DNA of 64,000 nt, from the NCBI RefSeq assembly GCF_000069185.1, contig NC_010397.1:930001-994000 (forward strand), read 5' to 3'. Position 1 is the stretch's first letter. Each line of letters starts with the position of its first letter. The position numbers were made by a program, and so were the translations under genes. Under the pieces are notes generated by a model. The model searched no databases. It saw nothing but the letters and a program-made list of their open reading frames with translations, and had not been told where the DNA came from. Source of the DNA: Mycobacteroides abscessus ATCC 19977 (GTDB taxonomy: Bacteria; Actinomycetota; Actinomycetes; Mycobacteriales; Mycobacteriaceae). Positions 44,024 through 52,882 of the stretch are shown here, piece after piece.

Positions 44024-44467
44024 GTGGCAGCCAAACTGAATTCCTCCATCGATGTGCCCCTCCCTCCCGAGGAGGCCTGGGCGCACGCCTCGGATCTGCG
44101 GCGTTTCGATGAGTGGCTCAGCGTTCACACAGCGTGGCGCAGTGCGTTGCCCGAGACCCTGGAAAAGGGCACCGTCATCGATTCGATCGTGTGCGTGAAG
44201 GGCATGTACAACCGCGTCAAGTGGACGCTGCAGAAGTACGACCCGCCGACGGGCCTGTTTCTGGACGGGCAGGGCAGGGGTGGGGTCAAGGTGAAGCTCA
44301 GAGTCACGATCTCTCCCAAGGGCTCCGGTTCGGTCGTCGATTTCAACCTGCACCTGGGTGGGCCTGCGATGTTCGGCCCCATCGGTGCGGTGGTGGCCGC
44401 CGCGTTGCGCAGCGATATCGATGCTTCGCTCGCGAAATTCGTGCAAGTTTTTGCGGCCACGCCGTAG
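44024..44467 (+). CDS. Rv0910-type toxin (SRPBCC/polyketide cyclase-like)
   Basis: A 147-residue SRPBCC-fold protein close to M. tuberculosis Rv0910: SSIDVPLPPEEAWAHASDLRRFDEWL, VKGMYNRVKWTL, GGVKVKLRVTI and HLGGPAMFGPIGAVVAAALRSDID are shared nearly word for word. Rv0910 is described as the toxin of the Rv0909-Rv0910 pair. The GTG start at 44024 fits the Mtb N-terminus. It lies 36 bases after the lipase stop and may still be on the antitoxin transcript. Confidence 0.88.
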   Translation: MAAKLNSSIDVPLPPEEAWAHASDLRRFDEWLSVHTAWRSALPETLEKGTVIDSIVCVKGMYNRVKWTLQKYDPPTGLFLDGQGRGGVKVKLRVTISPKGSGSVVDFNLHLGGPAMFGPIGAVVAAALRSDIDASLAKFVQVFAATP

Positions 44468-44578
44468 TCGCCATTTTCGCGGTCTACCTGCGAAAACATA
44501 AGCGACGGTTTGTGATTGGCGAGCACCGAATTCGTGTCGGTGTTTGGCATGCTCCGAATTCAGTAGCAATATGGATAT

Positions 44579-44866
44579 ATGTCAATCACACGGAAGATCA
44601 TCGGAACGGTGTTCGCTGCTGGTGCTGGCGCGGCCATTATCGCTGCCGCGCCTGCCACCGTGATGAGCACCGGGGTGCCGACAACCACGTCCAACCAGGT
44701 CGTTCTTGCCGATCCCGGCGGCTCGGGCGGCGGTGACGCGGGTGGTGGAGGCGGCTGCTACAACGGCGTGTGCGGTGGCTGGAACCCCAGCCAGGGCGGC
44801 TGGGGCCACGGCTGCTACAACGGTGTGTGCGGCGGCTGGGATGGCCAGCGCGGCTGGGGCAACTAG
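44579..44866 (+). CDS. Small secreted Gly/Cys/Trp-rich protein with duplicated motif
   Basis: A 95-residue protein. An N-terminal signal peptide (MSITRKIIGTVFAAGAGAAIIAA) is followed by a Thr/Ser linker and a Gly-rich tail carrying two copies of GCYNGVCGGW, each with a Cys-x4-Cys pair (CYNGVC), separated by about 12 residues and followed by GGW/GWGN. Each Cys pair could form a small disulfide loop. It starts at ATG 44579 and ends nine bases before the convergent F420-type gene. I do not recognise a family function; secreted structural or metal-binding roles are possible. Confidence 0.7.
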   Translation: MSITRKIIGTVFAAGAGAAIIAAAPATVMSTGVPTTTSNQVVLADPGGSGGGDAGGGGGCYNGVCGGWNPSQGGWGHGCYNGVCGGWDGQRGWGN

Positions 44867-44875
44867 CCCCTGCGG

Positions 44876-45796
44876 CTAATCCGTTTCGTTCGAGAGCGGG
44901 CGCAGGGCCTGAGCCAAGGCGTCATAGGCGTCGCGGCGTGCTGATCCGCTGCCCAGCAGATGGTCGGGCAGGATCACCTCGTCGACGCCCTCCTGTGTCC
45001 ACGGTGCCATCTGTTCGGCGATGCGTTCCGCGGTGCCGTACAGCACCGGAATCGGCGATGCCGCAGCGGTTTCCGCCGCCCGCGCTTCGGATTGCGGGCC
45101 ATCGGTGACGATCACGCGCGCCTGTGTGGAACGCCAGATGGTGGCGGGATCGCGGCCGATCTTCTCGGCCGCGGCATCCAGGCGGCCGGATACCTCGCGG
45201 AAAGTGCCGGGCGACGACCACTGATTCCATTCGTGGGCGTAGCGGGCGGTCAGGGCGAGCATCCGCGGCTGAGTCGCGCCGATCAGGATCGGTAAGGGCC
45301 GTTGCAGCGGTTTGGGCTCGCAGATCCCCTCGGCCAGCCGGTAGTACTGGCCGTCCACCGTGGTCACTGGCTCGTTGAGCAACCCCGTGATCACTTGTAG
45401 TCCTTCGGAAAACCGGTCGACTCGCGCTCCCGGCTTACCCAGCTCGAGGCCGTAGCGTTGGTGCTCGTTCTCCTGCCAGCCGGCCCCCAATCCGAGCGTG
45501 AAACGCCCCTGGCTGACGTGGTCGACGGTGGCGGCCCAGTTGGCAAGCACGGCCGGGTGGCGGAAGGTCATCGACAGCACCAGGGGTGCCAGCCGGATCC
45601 GGGAGGTGGCGGCGGCGAGCGCGGCAAAGAGGGCAGTCGCCTCGTGGAAATCGGTGCGCTCCTCGGCCGTGTCGGCATGGGACATGAAGTGGTCGGCGGC
45701 GTAGAAGGCGCGCCAGGTTCCGTCGTCGGCGTACTGCGCGATGTCCAGCAGATCTGCCCAGGATTGGTTGGTTTGTCCCCATATCGAAAAGCGCAT
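44876..45796 (-). CDS. F420-type LLM-class oxidoreductase
   Basis: A 306-residue luciferase-like TIM-barrel protein of the actinobacterial F420-dependent group. Motifs include RFSIWGQTNQSWADLLDIA at the N-terminus, FYAADHFMSH, FTLGLGAGWQENEHQRYGLELG and PILIGATQPRMLALTARYA. It likely uses F420H2 or FMN as hydride carrier. The start at 45796 diverges from a TetR gene 55 bases away, which may control it. It is intact, unlike the related gene at 24012-24994. Confidence 0.88.
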   Translation of the reverse strand: MRFSIWGQTNQSWADLLDIAQYADDGTWRAFYAADHFMSHADTAEERTDFHEATALFAALAAATSRIRLAPLVLSMTFRHPAVLANWAATVDHVSQGRFTLGLGAGWQENEHQRYGLELGKPGARVDRFSEGLQVITGLLNEPVTTVDGQYYRLAEGICEPKPLQRPLPILIGATQPRMLALTARYAHEWNQWSSPGTFREVSGRLDAAAEKIGRDPATIWRSTQARVIVTDGPQSEARAAETAAASPIPVLYGTAERIAEQMAPWTQEGVDEVILPDHLLGSGSARRDAYDALAQALRPLSNETD

Positions 45797-45851
45797 GACT
45801 CCGATCCTAGGGGCGATCCACATATCGCCGTTATGGCGTACTACCCTCGCA

Positions 45852-46451
45852 GTGGTGGAGGAGCAACCGAGGGGCCGGCGGGCAGAGGTGCTCGCGGCCG
45901 CCATTGAAGTGGCGGGCACCATGGGTATTGGTGGGCTCACCTACCGCTCGGTAGATGCGGCCGCTAACGTGCCGAGTGGCACGACCTCGAATCACTTCCG
46001 TACTCGTGATGCCCTGCTGCTGGGTGCCATTCTGGAGATCGAGAAACTGCGCCGTGCCTTCTGGCGGGCGCTTGTCACCGAGATCAACCCGACCACGGTC
46101 TCCGATCTGGTGGGTATCGGCACCGCGTATGCCAACGGCGCCGTCGGGGCGATGAGCACCCGGGTGCGGGCCTATATGGCGCTGCTCATGGAAGGCTGGA
46201 GTCATCCGGAATTGAGGGAGCCACTACAGCGGGGCAGGGATGCGCAGATTCCCCGCACACTGCACTTGATGTGCAAGGTCGATCCGAAGACGCCCCAACT
46301 GCATGCGGAAATTTTCCAGGACTACCTCACCGGCATCATCTACCAGCAGCTGGCCAACCCGGTGGCCGATTTCAACCCCCGCCCGGGGATCGAGGCACTG
46401 CTTACCGCGCTGGTGACGCCGCCCCAGACGCCGCGGGCAGCGCAGCGATAG
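45852..46451 (+). CDS. TetR-family regulator
   Basis: A 199-residue regulator. The N-terminal HTH reads GIGGLTYRSVDAAANVPSGTTSNHFRTRDALL, typical of TetR (with an unusual THF variant, NHF). GTG 45852 or 45855 begin the homologous part (VVEEQPRGRRAEVLAAAIEVAG); no ribosome binding site is evident, so it may be leaderless. It diverges from the F420-type oxidoreductase and its last 50 bases overlap the convergent exporter gene. It may control either or both. Confidence 0.88.
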   Translation: MVEEQPRGRRAEVLAAAIEVAGTMGIGGLTYRSVDAAANVPSGTTSNHFRTRDALLLGAILEIEKLRRAFWRALVTEINPTTVSDLVGIGTAYANGAVGAMSTRVRAYMALLMEGWSHPELREPLQRGRDAQIPRTLHLMCKVDPKTPQLHAEIFQDYLTGIIYQQLANPVADFNPRPGIEALLTALVTPPQTPRAAQR

Positions 46452-48480
46452 GGTTCTCGCGCCAATCGGTGTCGGTGACAATTCGGCGCGAAATGCGTTC
46501 CAGTGCCGCCTGAATCTGCTCCCGGTCTGCGCGATCTTCGAAATCTGGTGTACGGGAAAGCCGTTCGATCAAATACTGGTTGATGGCCTCGCTGATCTTG
46601 TCGACCTCTTCCCGGCCGCTATCGGTGAGCCAGATGTGATCGTTGGTGCGCAGGGCGTAGCCGTTGGCGACGAGTTCGTTGAATGCGGGGTCGACGATCT
46701 CCGGCGGTATGCGATACCACTGTGCGATGCGGGACACCTCGGCGGAACCGGTTGCCCGCAGGAAGCGGTTGGCCTGCACCAGTGCCCACAGCGGCGCGAT
46801 GGGCATCGAGACGCCCGCATGTTCGCGCAGCTTATGCAGGCCCACGTGCGGGAATCCACGCATCGCATTGCCGATCGCGATCTCCAGCAGCTTGTCCGGC
46901 GAGACAGAATTGGGCATACCGAAGCCTTCGCCCATATCCACGGCAAGGCTCGTGTCGGCACCGCGCAGCGGGACCTCCTTGAGGAACAGCGCGAGCACGA
47001 ACCCGACGGCGGCGACCGGTGCTGCGCACAGGAACACCAGGTCCAGGGAATCGGCATATGCGTGGATGACGGGTACCGCCGCGTCATGCGGTAGTGCGTG
47101 CAGCGCCTGCGGCGATTGGGTGGCCTCGGGAGGTGTGTTCACCGAGCTGAGTTCGCGCGTAAGGAAATTGGAGAACAGTGAGCCGAATATGGCCGCGCCG
47201 AAGGAACTGCCGATGGTGCGGAAGAACGTGACACCCGATGTCGCGACGCCCAAGTCGTCGAAGCGGGCGGTGTTCTGCACGATGAGGGTGAGCACCTGCA
47301 TGGATGCGCCGATGCCTACACCCAGGATGAACAGGTACAGCGACTGCAGGACGAACGGCGTGGAGTCGTCCATCCTGGATAGCAGTGCCAGCGCGATGGC
47401 CATGATGGCGGTACCCGCGACCGGGTAACGCTTGTACCTACCGGTGCGTCCCACCAGGGTGCCGGTTCCGGTGGACGTGATGAGCATGCCCGCCACCATG
47501 GGCAGGGTGCGTAGGCCGGAGACGGTGGCCGAGACGCCGTTGACGAACTGCATGAAGGTGGGCAGATAGGTCATCACGCCGAGCATGGCGAACCCGACGA
47601 CGAAGCTCAGCACGCAGCAAATGGTGAACACCGGGTCACGAAACAGGCGCGGAGGCAGGATCGGTTCGGGCACTCGGGATTCCACCCAGACGAAGGTGCC
47701 GATCGCGGCGATCGAGCTCGCGAACAGGCCGATGATCACGGGCGAGGACCAGGGGTACGTGGTGCCGCCCCAGCTGGTGGCCAGAGTCAGCGCGGAGGCG
47801 CCCAGGCCGATGAGCACGATGCCCCAGTAGTCGATGACGGGGCGCGTCGCCTTCGCCAACGCCGGGATGGCTCCGGCGGCAACCATGATCACCACAACGG
47901 AGATGGGCAGATTGATGTAGAAGGCCCAGCGCCACCCGAGATGGTCGGTGAACAGCCCGCCGAGCAGAGGGCCGATCACCGTGGTCACCCCGAACACCGC
48001 GCCGAGAATGCCCTGATATCGGCCGCGTTCGCGCATCGGGATGATCTCCCCGATCAGGGCCGTCGCCGTCACCATCAGGCCACCGGAACCGAGCCCTTGA
48101 ATGGCGCGCGCACCCACCAGCATCGCCATGGAGCCGGCCATGCCGCACAGCAGCGAGCCGCCCGCGAAGATGACGATGCAGGTGATGAAGACGGTTCGCC
48201 GTCCGAACAGGTCACCGAACTTGCCCATCACCGCGGTTGCCACCGTGGAGGCCAACAGGTAGCTGGTGACCACCCAAGACTGGTGTCCCGCATCGCCGAG
48301 ATCGGCGACGACGGTGGGTAGAGCGGTGGCGACGATGGTGCCGTCCAGCGCGGCGAGCAGCATTCCTAGCAGGACCGCGACGAAAATCAGGTTGCGTCGC
48401 TGCACGCTGATCATGGAGCTAGCCGCTTCCTGGTCGACTGTTCCGGACTCAGCTGAGTGCTTGTGTGATTCGGCTGGCAT
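46402..48480 (-). CDS. DHA2-type MFS exporter with C-terminal winged-helix domain
   Basis: A 692-residue protein. The N-terminal 480 residues are a 14-helix EmrB/QacA-type drug:H+ antiporter: LAALDGTIVATALPTVVADLG, GKFGDLFGRRTVF (motif A) and GPLLGGLFTDHLGWRWAFYIN (motif C). Residues about 510-680 form a soluble domain with a MarR-like winged helix (WYRIPPEIVDPAFNELVANGYALR, wing LTDSGREEVDKISEAINQ). The length matches M. tuberculosis Rv1877 (687 residues). Its 3' end overlaps the convergent TetR gene by 50 bases. The fused domain may sense substrate or bind a partner; DNA binding from a membrane protein is unproven. Confidence 0.88.
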   Translation of the reverse strand: MPAESHKHSAESGTVDQEAASSMISVQRRNLIFVAVLLGMLLAALDGTIVATALPTVVADLGDAGHQSWVVTSYLLASTVATAVMGKFGDLFGRRTVFITCIVIFAGGSLLCGMAGSMAMLVGARAIQGLGSGGLMVTATALIGEIIPMRERGRYQGILGAVFGVTTVIGPLLGGLFTDHLGWRWAFYINLPISVVVIMVAAGAIPALAKATRPVIDYWGIVLIGLGASALTLATSWGGTTYPWSSPVIIGLFASSIAAIGTFVWVESRVPEPILPPRLFRDPVFTICCVLSFVVGFAMLGVMTYLPTFMQFVNGVSATVSGLRTLPMVAGMLITSTGTGTLVGRTGRYKRYPVAGTAIMAIALALLSRMDDSTPFVLQSLYLFILGVGIGASMQVLTLIVQNTARFDDLGVATSGVTFFRTIGSSFGAAIFGSLFSNFLTRELSSVNTPPEATQSPQALHALPHDAAVPVIHAYADSLDLVFLCAAPVAAVGFVLALFLKEVPLRGADTSLAVDMGEGFGMPNSVSPDKLLEIAIGNAMRGFPHVGLHKLREHAGVSMPIAPLWALVQANRFLRATGSAEVSRIAQWYRIPPEIVDPAFNELVANGYALRTNDHIWLTDSGREEVDKISEAINQYLIERLSRTPDFEDRADREQIQAALERISRRIVTDTDWRENPIAALPAASGAASPAR

Positions 48481-48558
48481 GACTTACCCATGCTAAAGGT
48501 ATGCGGCCTCGCGCATCATGAAGCTGCGTTGCTCGCCCGCCAACGGACAGGAAGCCAG

Positions 48559-48957
48559 ATGACAAGCGAACACCTGCCCACAGACCAATTTCCCGGATTT
48601 CTGGGCATCGAGTCGGTCTCGTTCGACGACGGCCGGGTCACTGCCGAGTTGCCGATTCGTGGAGAACACTTCGCCCCGAACGGCTTCGTGCATGCTGCCG
48701 TCATAGTGGGGCTCGCGGACACCTTGTGTGGCTACGGATGCCTGGCCTCGTTGCCCGAGGGGGCATCAGGATTCACCACTGTCGAACTGAAGACGAATTT
48801 CCTGGGCGCCGCCCGTGAAGGCAAGCTCACCGCCGTCGCCGTGCCGGTACATCGCGGACGTTCCACGCAGCTGTGGGATGCGACGGTGACCTCCCGCGAC
48901 GGGCGCACCGTGGCGGTGTTCCGCTGCACCCAACTGGTGCTTTGGCCGCGCGGCTGA
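48559..48957 (+). CDS. PaaI-type acyl-CoA thioesterase
   Basis: A 132-residue hot-dog thioesterase. The core reads FLGIESVSFDDGRVTAELPI, HFAPNGFVHAAVIVGLADTLCGYG and TTVELKTNFLGAA, the PaaI/YigI pattern with the helix Asp in LADT. ATG 48559 follows ACAGGAAG. It diverges from the winged-helix exporter and is followed, after a putative operator, by aldehyde dehydrogenase. It probably releases short or aromatic acyl groups from CoA. Confidence 0.85.
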   Translation: MTSEHLPTDQFPGFLGIESVSFDDGRVTAELPIRGEHFAPNGFVHAAVIVGLADTLCGYGCLASLPEGASGFTTVELKTNFLGAAREGKLTAVAVPVHRGRSTQLWDATVTSRDGRTVAVFRCTQLVLWPRG

Positions 48958-48985
48958 CGGGCCGTGTCTGTGCTGCTGACGCGGG

Positions 48986-49001
48986 TGTAACGTACGTCAC
49001 A
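48986..49001. promoter_or_regulatory. Near-perfect 16-bp palindrome before aldehyde dehydrogenase
   Basis: TGTAACGTACGTCACA has a single mismatched pair about its centre. It lies 31 bases before the aldehyde dehydrogenase ATG, in promoter position, and has the form of a TetR/FadR-type operator. Confidence 0.5.
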
Positions 49002-49032
49002 GGGCTGGTATCGATATCGACAGGAGCAGGCA

Positions 49033-50553
49033 ATGGCGAAGTACGCGGCACCCGGAACCGAGGGCAGTGCAGTCACTTTCGCGCCCAGGTACGACAACTT
49101 CATCGGCGGGGAATGGGTTGCCCCGGCGGATGGCCAGTACTTCGAGAACGCCTCTCCGATCGACGGCAAGGTGTTCACCCGGGTTGCCCGCGGTACCGCG
49201 CCGGATATCGAGAAGGCGCTGGACGCGGCGCACGCCGCGGCCGAGGCGTGGGGTAACACCTCGGCCGCTGAACGGTCGAACGCCTTGCTGCGGATCGCCG
49301 ACCGGATGGAACAGCACATCGAGAGGCTCGCGGTCGCCGAAACCTGGGATAACGGCAAGCCGATTCGGGAAAGCCTGAACGCTGATATCCCGCTGGCAAT
49401 CGATCACTTCCGCTACTTCGCCGGCGTGCTCCGAGCCCAAGAGGGTTCGATCTCCGAGATTGACCACGACACCGTGGCCTATCACTTCCATGAGCCGCTG
49501 GGCGTTGTCGGGCAGATCATCCCGTGGAACTTCCCCCTGTTGATGGCCGTGTGGAAGCTGGCTCCGGCGCTGGCGGCGGGCAACTGTGTGGTGCTCAAGC
49601 CCGCCGAACAGACGCCCGCCTCGATCCTGGTGCTGATGGAGCTGATTGCCGACTTGCTGCCATCCGGAACCGTCAACGTGGTCAACGGTTTTGGTGTGGA
49701 GGCGGGTAAGCCGCTGGCCTCCAGTCCGCGCATCGCCAAGATCGCGTTTACCGGCGAGACCACCACGGGGCGCCTCATCATGCAGTACGCGACGGAGAAC
49801 ATCATCCCGGTCACGCTGGAACTCGGCGGTAAGAGCCCCAACATCTTCATGCCCGACGTGATGGCCGCCGACGACGCCTTCCTGGACAAGGCGCTTGAGG
49901 GCTTCACCATGTTCGCGCTCAACCAGGGTGAGGTGTGCACCTGCCCCTCGCGTGCGTTGGTGCACGCATCCATCTACGACGAGTTCATCGCGCGTGCCAT
50001 CACGCGCGTGGAGGCGATCGTAGGCGGTGATCCGCTCGACGAAGACACCATGATCGGTGCGCAGGCAAGCAATGACCAATATGAAAAGATCTTGTCGTAC
50101 ATCGATATTGGGCGGCAAGAGGGTGCGCAGGTACTGACCGGCGGAGATGCGCGCAAGGTTTCCGAATATCCCGACGGCGCCTACATCCAGCCCACGGTGT
50201 TCGCCGGTACCAACAACATGCGCATCTTCCAGGAGGAGATTTTCGGCCCGGTGCTGTCGGTGGCGAAGTTCGACTCATTGGATGAGGCATTGAAGATCGC
50301 CAACGACACCCTGTATGGCCTCGGCGCCGGGGTGTGGTCGCGCGATATGACCAACGCCTACCGGCTGGGTCGCGGTATCAAGGCCGGGCGGGTGTGGACC
50401 AACTGCTACCACCAGTACCCGGCGCATGCCGCTTTCGGCGGCTACAAGAAGTCGGGCATCGGGCGTGAGAACCACAAGATGATGCTCGACCACTATCAGC
50501 AGACCAAGAACATCTTGGTGAGCTATTCGCCCGATGCCGCGGGCTTCTTCTGA
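49033..50553 (+). CDS. Acetaldehyde-type NAD(P) aldehyde dehydrogenase
   Basis: A 506-residue aldehyde dehydrogenase. The active-site Glu is in [11 protein letters not shown] (about residue 266) and the nucleophile Cys in [14 protein letters not shown] (about 303-305), with [10 protein letters not shown] and [11 protein letters not shown] for cofactor and substrate binding. It resembles the ExaC/acetaldehyde dehydrogenase group and M. tuberculosis Rv0458. ATG 49033 has ACAGGAGCAGG upstream. A DUF779 gene overlaps its 3' end by 20 bases, as with Rv0458-Rv0459. It oxidises short aldehydes to acids. Confidence 0.93.
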   Translation: MAKYAAPGTEGSAVTFAPRYDNFIGGEWVAPADGQYFENASPIDGKVFTRVARGTAPDIEKALDAAHAAAEAWGNTSAAERSNALLRIADRMEQHIERLAVAETWDNGKPIRESLNADIPLAIDHFRYFAGVLRAQEGSISEIDHDTVAYHFHEPLGVVGQIIPWNFPLLMAVWKLAPALAAGNCVVLKPAEQTPASILVLMELIADLLPSGTVNVVNGFGVEAGKPLASSPRIAKIAFTGETTTGRLIMQYATENIIPVTLELGGKSPNIFMPDVMAADDAFLDKALEGFTMFALNQGEVCTCPSRALVHASIYDEFIARAITRVEAIVGGDPLDEDTMIGAQASNDQYEKILSYIDIGRQEGAQVLTGGDARKVSEYPDGAYIQPTVFAGTNNMRIFQEEIFGPVLSVAKFDSLDEALKIANDTLYGLGAGVWSRDMTNAYRLGRGIKAGRVWTNCYHQYPAHAAFGGYKKSGIGRENHKMMLDHYQQTKNILVSYSPDAAGFF

Positions 50554-50968
50554 TGAGGGTTCACCGGAAGAAAGTGGGATCCTGATCAATCGCGTCGAAC
50601 TCACGCCGGCTGCGGCGGAATTGTTGGCTTCGCTGGTGGCCAAACATGGCCCTGTGATGTTCCACCAGTCCGGTGGCTGCTGTGACGGCAGCGCGCCGAT
50701 GTGTTATCCGCGGGGAGAGTTCCGCGTCGGTGCATCGGATGTACTGCTCGGCGAAGTTAGCCGCGATACCCCATTCTGGATGAGTGCAGACCAGTTCGAG
50801 TACTGGTCGCATACACATCTGACGGTCGACGTGGTACCTGGGCGGGGATCGGGATTTTCGCTGGAGGCACCCGAGGGGGTGCGGTTTCTGATCCGCTCCA
50901 GGCTTTTCACCGATGACGAGGTGCTGGCATTGGCGAATCAGCCGGTCCGAACCGGCGCCGACGGCTGA
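50534..50968 (+). CDS. DUF779 protein, partner of aldehyde dehydrogenase
   Basis: A 144-residue DUF779 protein like M. tuberculosis Rv0459. The Cys-rich [18 protein letters not shown] is the family signature, followed by [18 protein letters not shown]. The ATG at 50534 lies inside the aldehyde dehydrogenase gene (20-base overlap), so translation is coupled. DUF779 genes regularly sit beside ExaC-type aldehyde dehydrogenases; the Cys cluster suggests metal binding or redox partnering, but the role is unknown. Confidence 0.88.
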   Translation: MPRASSDEGSPEESGILINRVELTPAAAELLASLVAKHGPVMFHQSGGCCDGSAPMCYPRGEFRVGASDVLLGEVSRDTPFWMSADQFEYWSHTHLTVDVVPGRGSGFSLEAPEGVRFLIRSRLFTDDEVLALANQPVRTGADG

Positions 50969-51061
50969 GGCGGCCGCACCGCGTTCGTGTTGTCCGCGGC
51001 GCGGGTAGGTAGTAGTTTGCCCTTGTCGGAGTCGGTCTGGTTGGCCGTGGGGAGTGTTGTT

Positions 51062-52882
51062 ATGCACGTAGGTATTCGGACGGTTGCGGTCGCCGCGGTG
51101 TGCGGGCTGTGTGTTGGCGCGGGCGTTGATGCACGGGCGGTTCGGCCGAACCTCTCCATAGCAGGCACGCCCACAACGCGTTCCGTATCGAGCCAGGCGG
51201 TCTCGCTCGCGTCGTTCTCTGATCTGCTGGCGGCCGCTGCGCCACAGAACGATGCTGCGGCGCAAATGAATTCGGTGGGCGGCGGCGCGGTGAGTAGTAC
51301 CGACTTGATCGGCACTGTCGCCAAGCTCCTCGCGACACCGAATATCACTCAGAGCGGCGTGACTCCGGGAATCAACACCGCGGCCGTCGGTACTGTCGAT
51401 CCGCCGAGCAGTGAACCCGTTGATCCGCCGACCGGGCAGCCCACCGATCCGCCCGCCGCCGACGAGCCGGCACCGCCCACCAACTTCCCGGGTGAACGTC
51501 CGGCGTTTGGCACTCCGTCCTATTTTGCGCAGTTGGCGTTCGCTGTCTTCCATGTGGTCGCGTTGCCGATCACCGTGCCCGTGCAGTTCTTCCTGGGCAG
51601 CGCCGAGGGCGTGCCGACGGTGATCGCCGCGGCCATCAACGACTTGTCGGGCCTGCTGGGCCAGATACCCGGCCTGTCGCCGCAGCAACCTACCGAGCCA
51701 CAGCCACAGCAGATAGCGCAGAGTTCTTTGCCGCTGCAGAAGCTGGCGGCGGCGGAGACTGACCCGACCACCGACCCCGAGCCTCCGGCGGAGCCGCTGC
51801 CCACCAACTTCCCGGGTCCCCGTCCGGCGTTCGGTACTCCGTCCTATTTTGCGCAGTTGGCGTTCGCGGTGCTGCACGTTCTCGCCCTGCCGATCACGGT
51901 GCCCGTACAGGCGATCATCGGCAAGACCGAGGGAGTGCCGTCGGTCATCGTGGCGGCGCTGAATGACTTGTCGAGCCTGCTGGGGCAGGTGCCCAAGCCG
52001 TCGGCGCCCGTGACCGATACCAAGACCACACCGCAGGACTCCACCTCGCAGCAAGCCGACAAGGCTGCTCCCACAGTGGATTCCGCGTCCGAAAAGCCCG
52101 GGGGCGCCACGTCCGGCGCCGATGCGAAGGCCTCGAAGATCGAGCGCAACGAGCATGAGGGCAAGACGGCGGACAAGGCCGCCGAGGTGCCCAAGGCGGA
52201 GCATGAGACCAAGCCGGGCGCGGCGTCGGAGGAGACGCCGAAGACAGACCCGGCCAAGGAGGTCGTTGAGCCCAAGGTGGATCCGGCGAAGGTTGTTGAG
52301 TCGAAGACTGATCCGACCAAGGCCGTCGAACCCAAGGCTGATCCGACGAAGGTTGTTGAGCCCCAGGTTGTCGAGCCCAAGGTTGACCCGGCGAAGGCCG
52401 TCGAACCGAAGACTGATCCCGCCAAGGCCGTCGAACCCAAGGCAGATGCGGCGGCGGAACCCGCCAAGCCCGAGTCTTCCAAGCCCGAGTCTTCCAAGGC
52501 CGAGGTCGCCAAGCCTGTCACCGCTAAACCGGAGACCAAGGCACAACCGGCCAAGCCCGAATCCGCGGGCCCGGTAAAGGTTACTCGCGACAGCCTGAAG
52601 TCGACGCCAGGTGAAACCGGAACCACCGGCGGCACCAAGACAACCGAGGGGTCCAAGGGCTCGGTGACCGACAGCAAGACACCCGCCGCGTCTACCGACA
52701 CCAAGGTGCATGACGGCCTGAAGCCGGCCGTGGGCGCTAAGCCCGACAAGCCCGCCGACAAGCCATCGACGGAGAAGTCTTCGTCCGAAAAAAGCGGTTC
52801 GTCGTCGGAGGGCAGCTCGCATTCCTCCGAGAGCAAGTCGCACTCCTCGGAAGGAAAGTCGCACTCCGGCTCTAAGGACTGA
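51062..52882 (+). CDS. Secreted repeat protein with Lys/Pro/Ser-rich tail (paralogue A)
   Basis: A 606-residue exported protein. The N-terminus MHVGIRTVAVAAVCGLCVGAG aligns with that of the protein at 55994, so I chose ATG 51062 over upstream starts. Two copies of a roughly 65-residue domain (about 140-203 and 247-308) read NFPG-x-RPAFGTPSYFAQLAF, ALPITVPVQ and EGVP-x-VIxAAxNDLSxLLGQ. Low-complexity repeats follow: EPKxDPAKxVEPK units (about 400-470), then Ala/Pro/Lys, and a terminal Ser/His/Lys tail. The tail looks wall- or surface-associated. I do not recognise a function. The 3' end overlaps the convergent yaaA by 11 bases. Confidence 0.75.
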   Translation: MHVGIRTVAVAAVCGLCVGAGVDARAVRPNLSIAGTPTTRSVSSQAVSLASFSDLLAAAAPQNDAAAQMNSVGGGAVSSTDLIGTVAKLLATPNITQSGVTPGINTAAVGTVDPPSSEPVDPPTGQPTDPPAADEPAPPTNFPGERPAFGTPSYFAQLAFAVFHVVALPITVPVQFFLGSAEGVPTVIAAAINDLSGLLGQIPGLSPQQPTEPQPQQIAQSSLPLQKLAAAETDPTTDPEPPAEPLPTNFPGPRPAFGTPSYFAQLAFAVLHVLALPITVPVQAIIGKTEGVPSVIVAALNDLSSLLGQVPKPSAPVTDTKTTPQDSTSQQADKAAPTVDSASEKPGGATSGADAKASKIERNEHEGKTADKAAEVPKAEHETKPGAASEETPKTDPAKEVVEPKVDPAKVVESKTDPTKAVEPKADPTKVVEPQVVEPKVDPAKAVEPKTDPAKAVEPKADAAAEPAKPESSKPESSKAEVAKPVTAKPETKAQPAKPESAGPVKVTRDSLKSTPGETGTTGGTKTTEGSKGSVTDSKTPAASTDTKVHDGLKPAVGAKPDKPADKPSTEKSSSEKSGSSSEGSSHSSESKSHSSEGKSHSGSKD

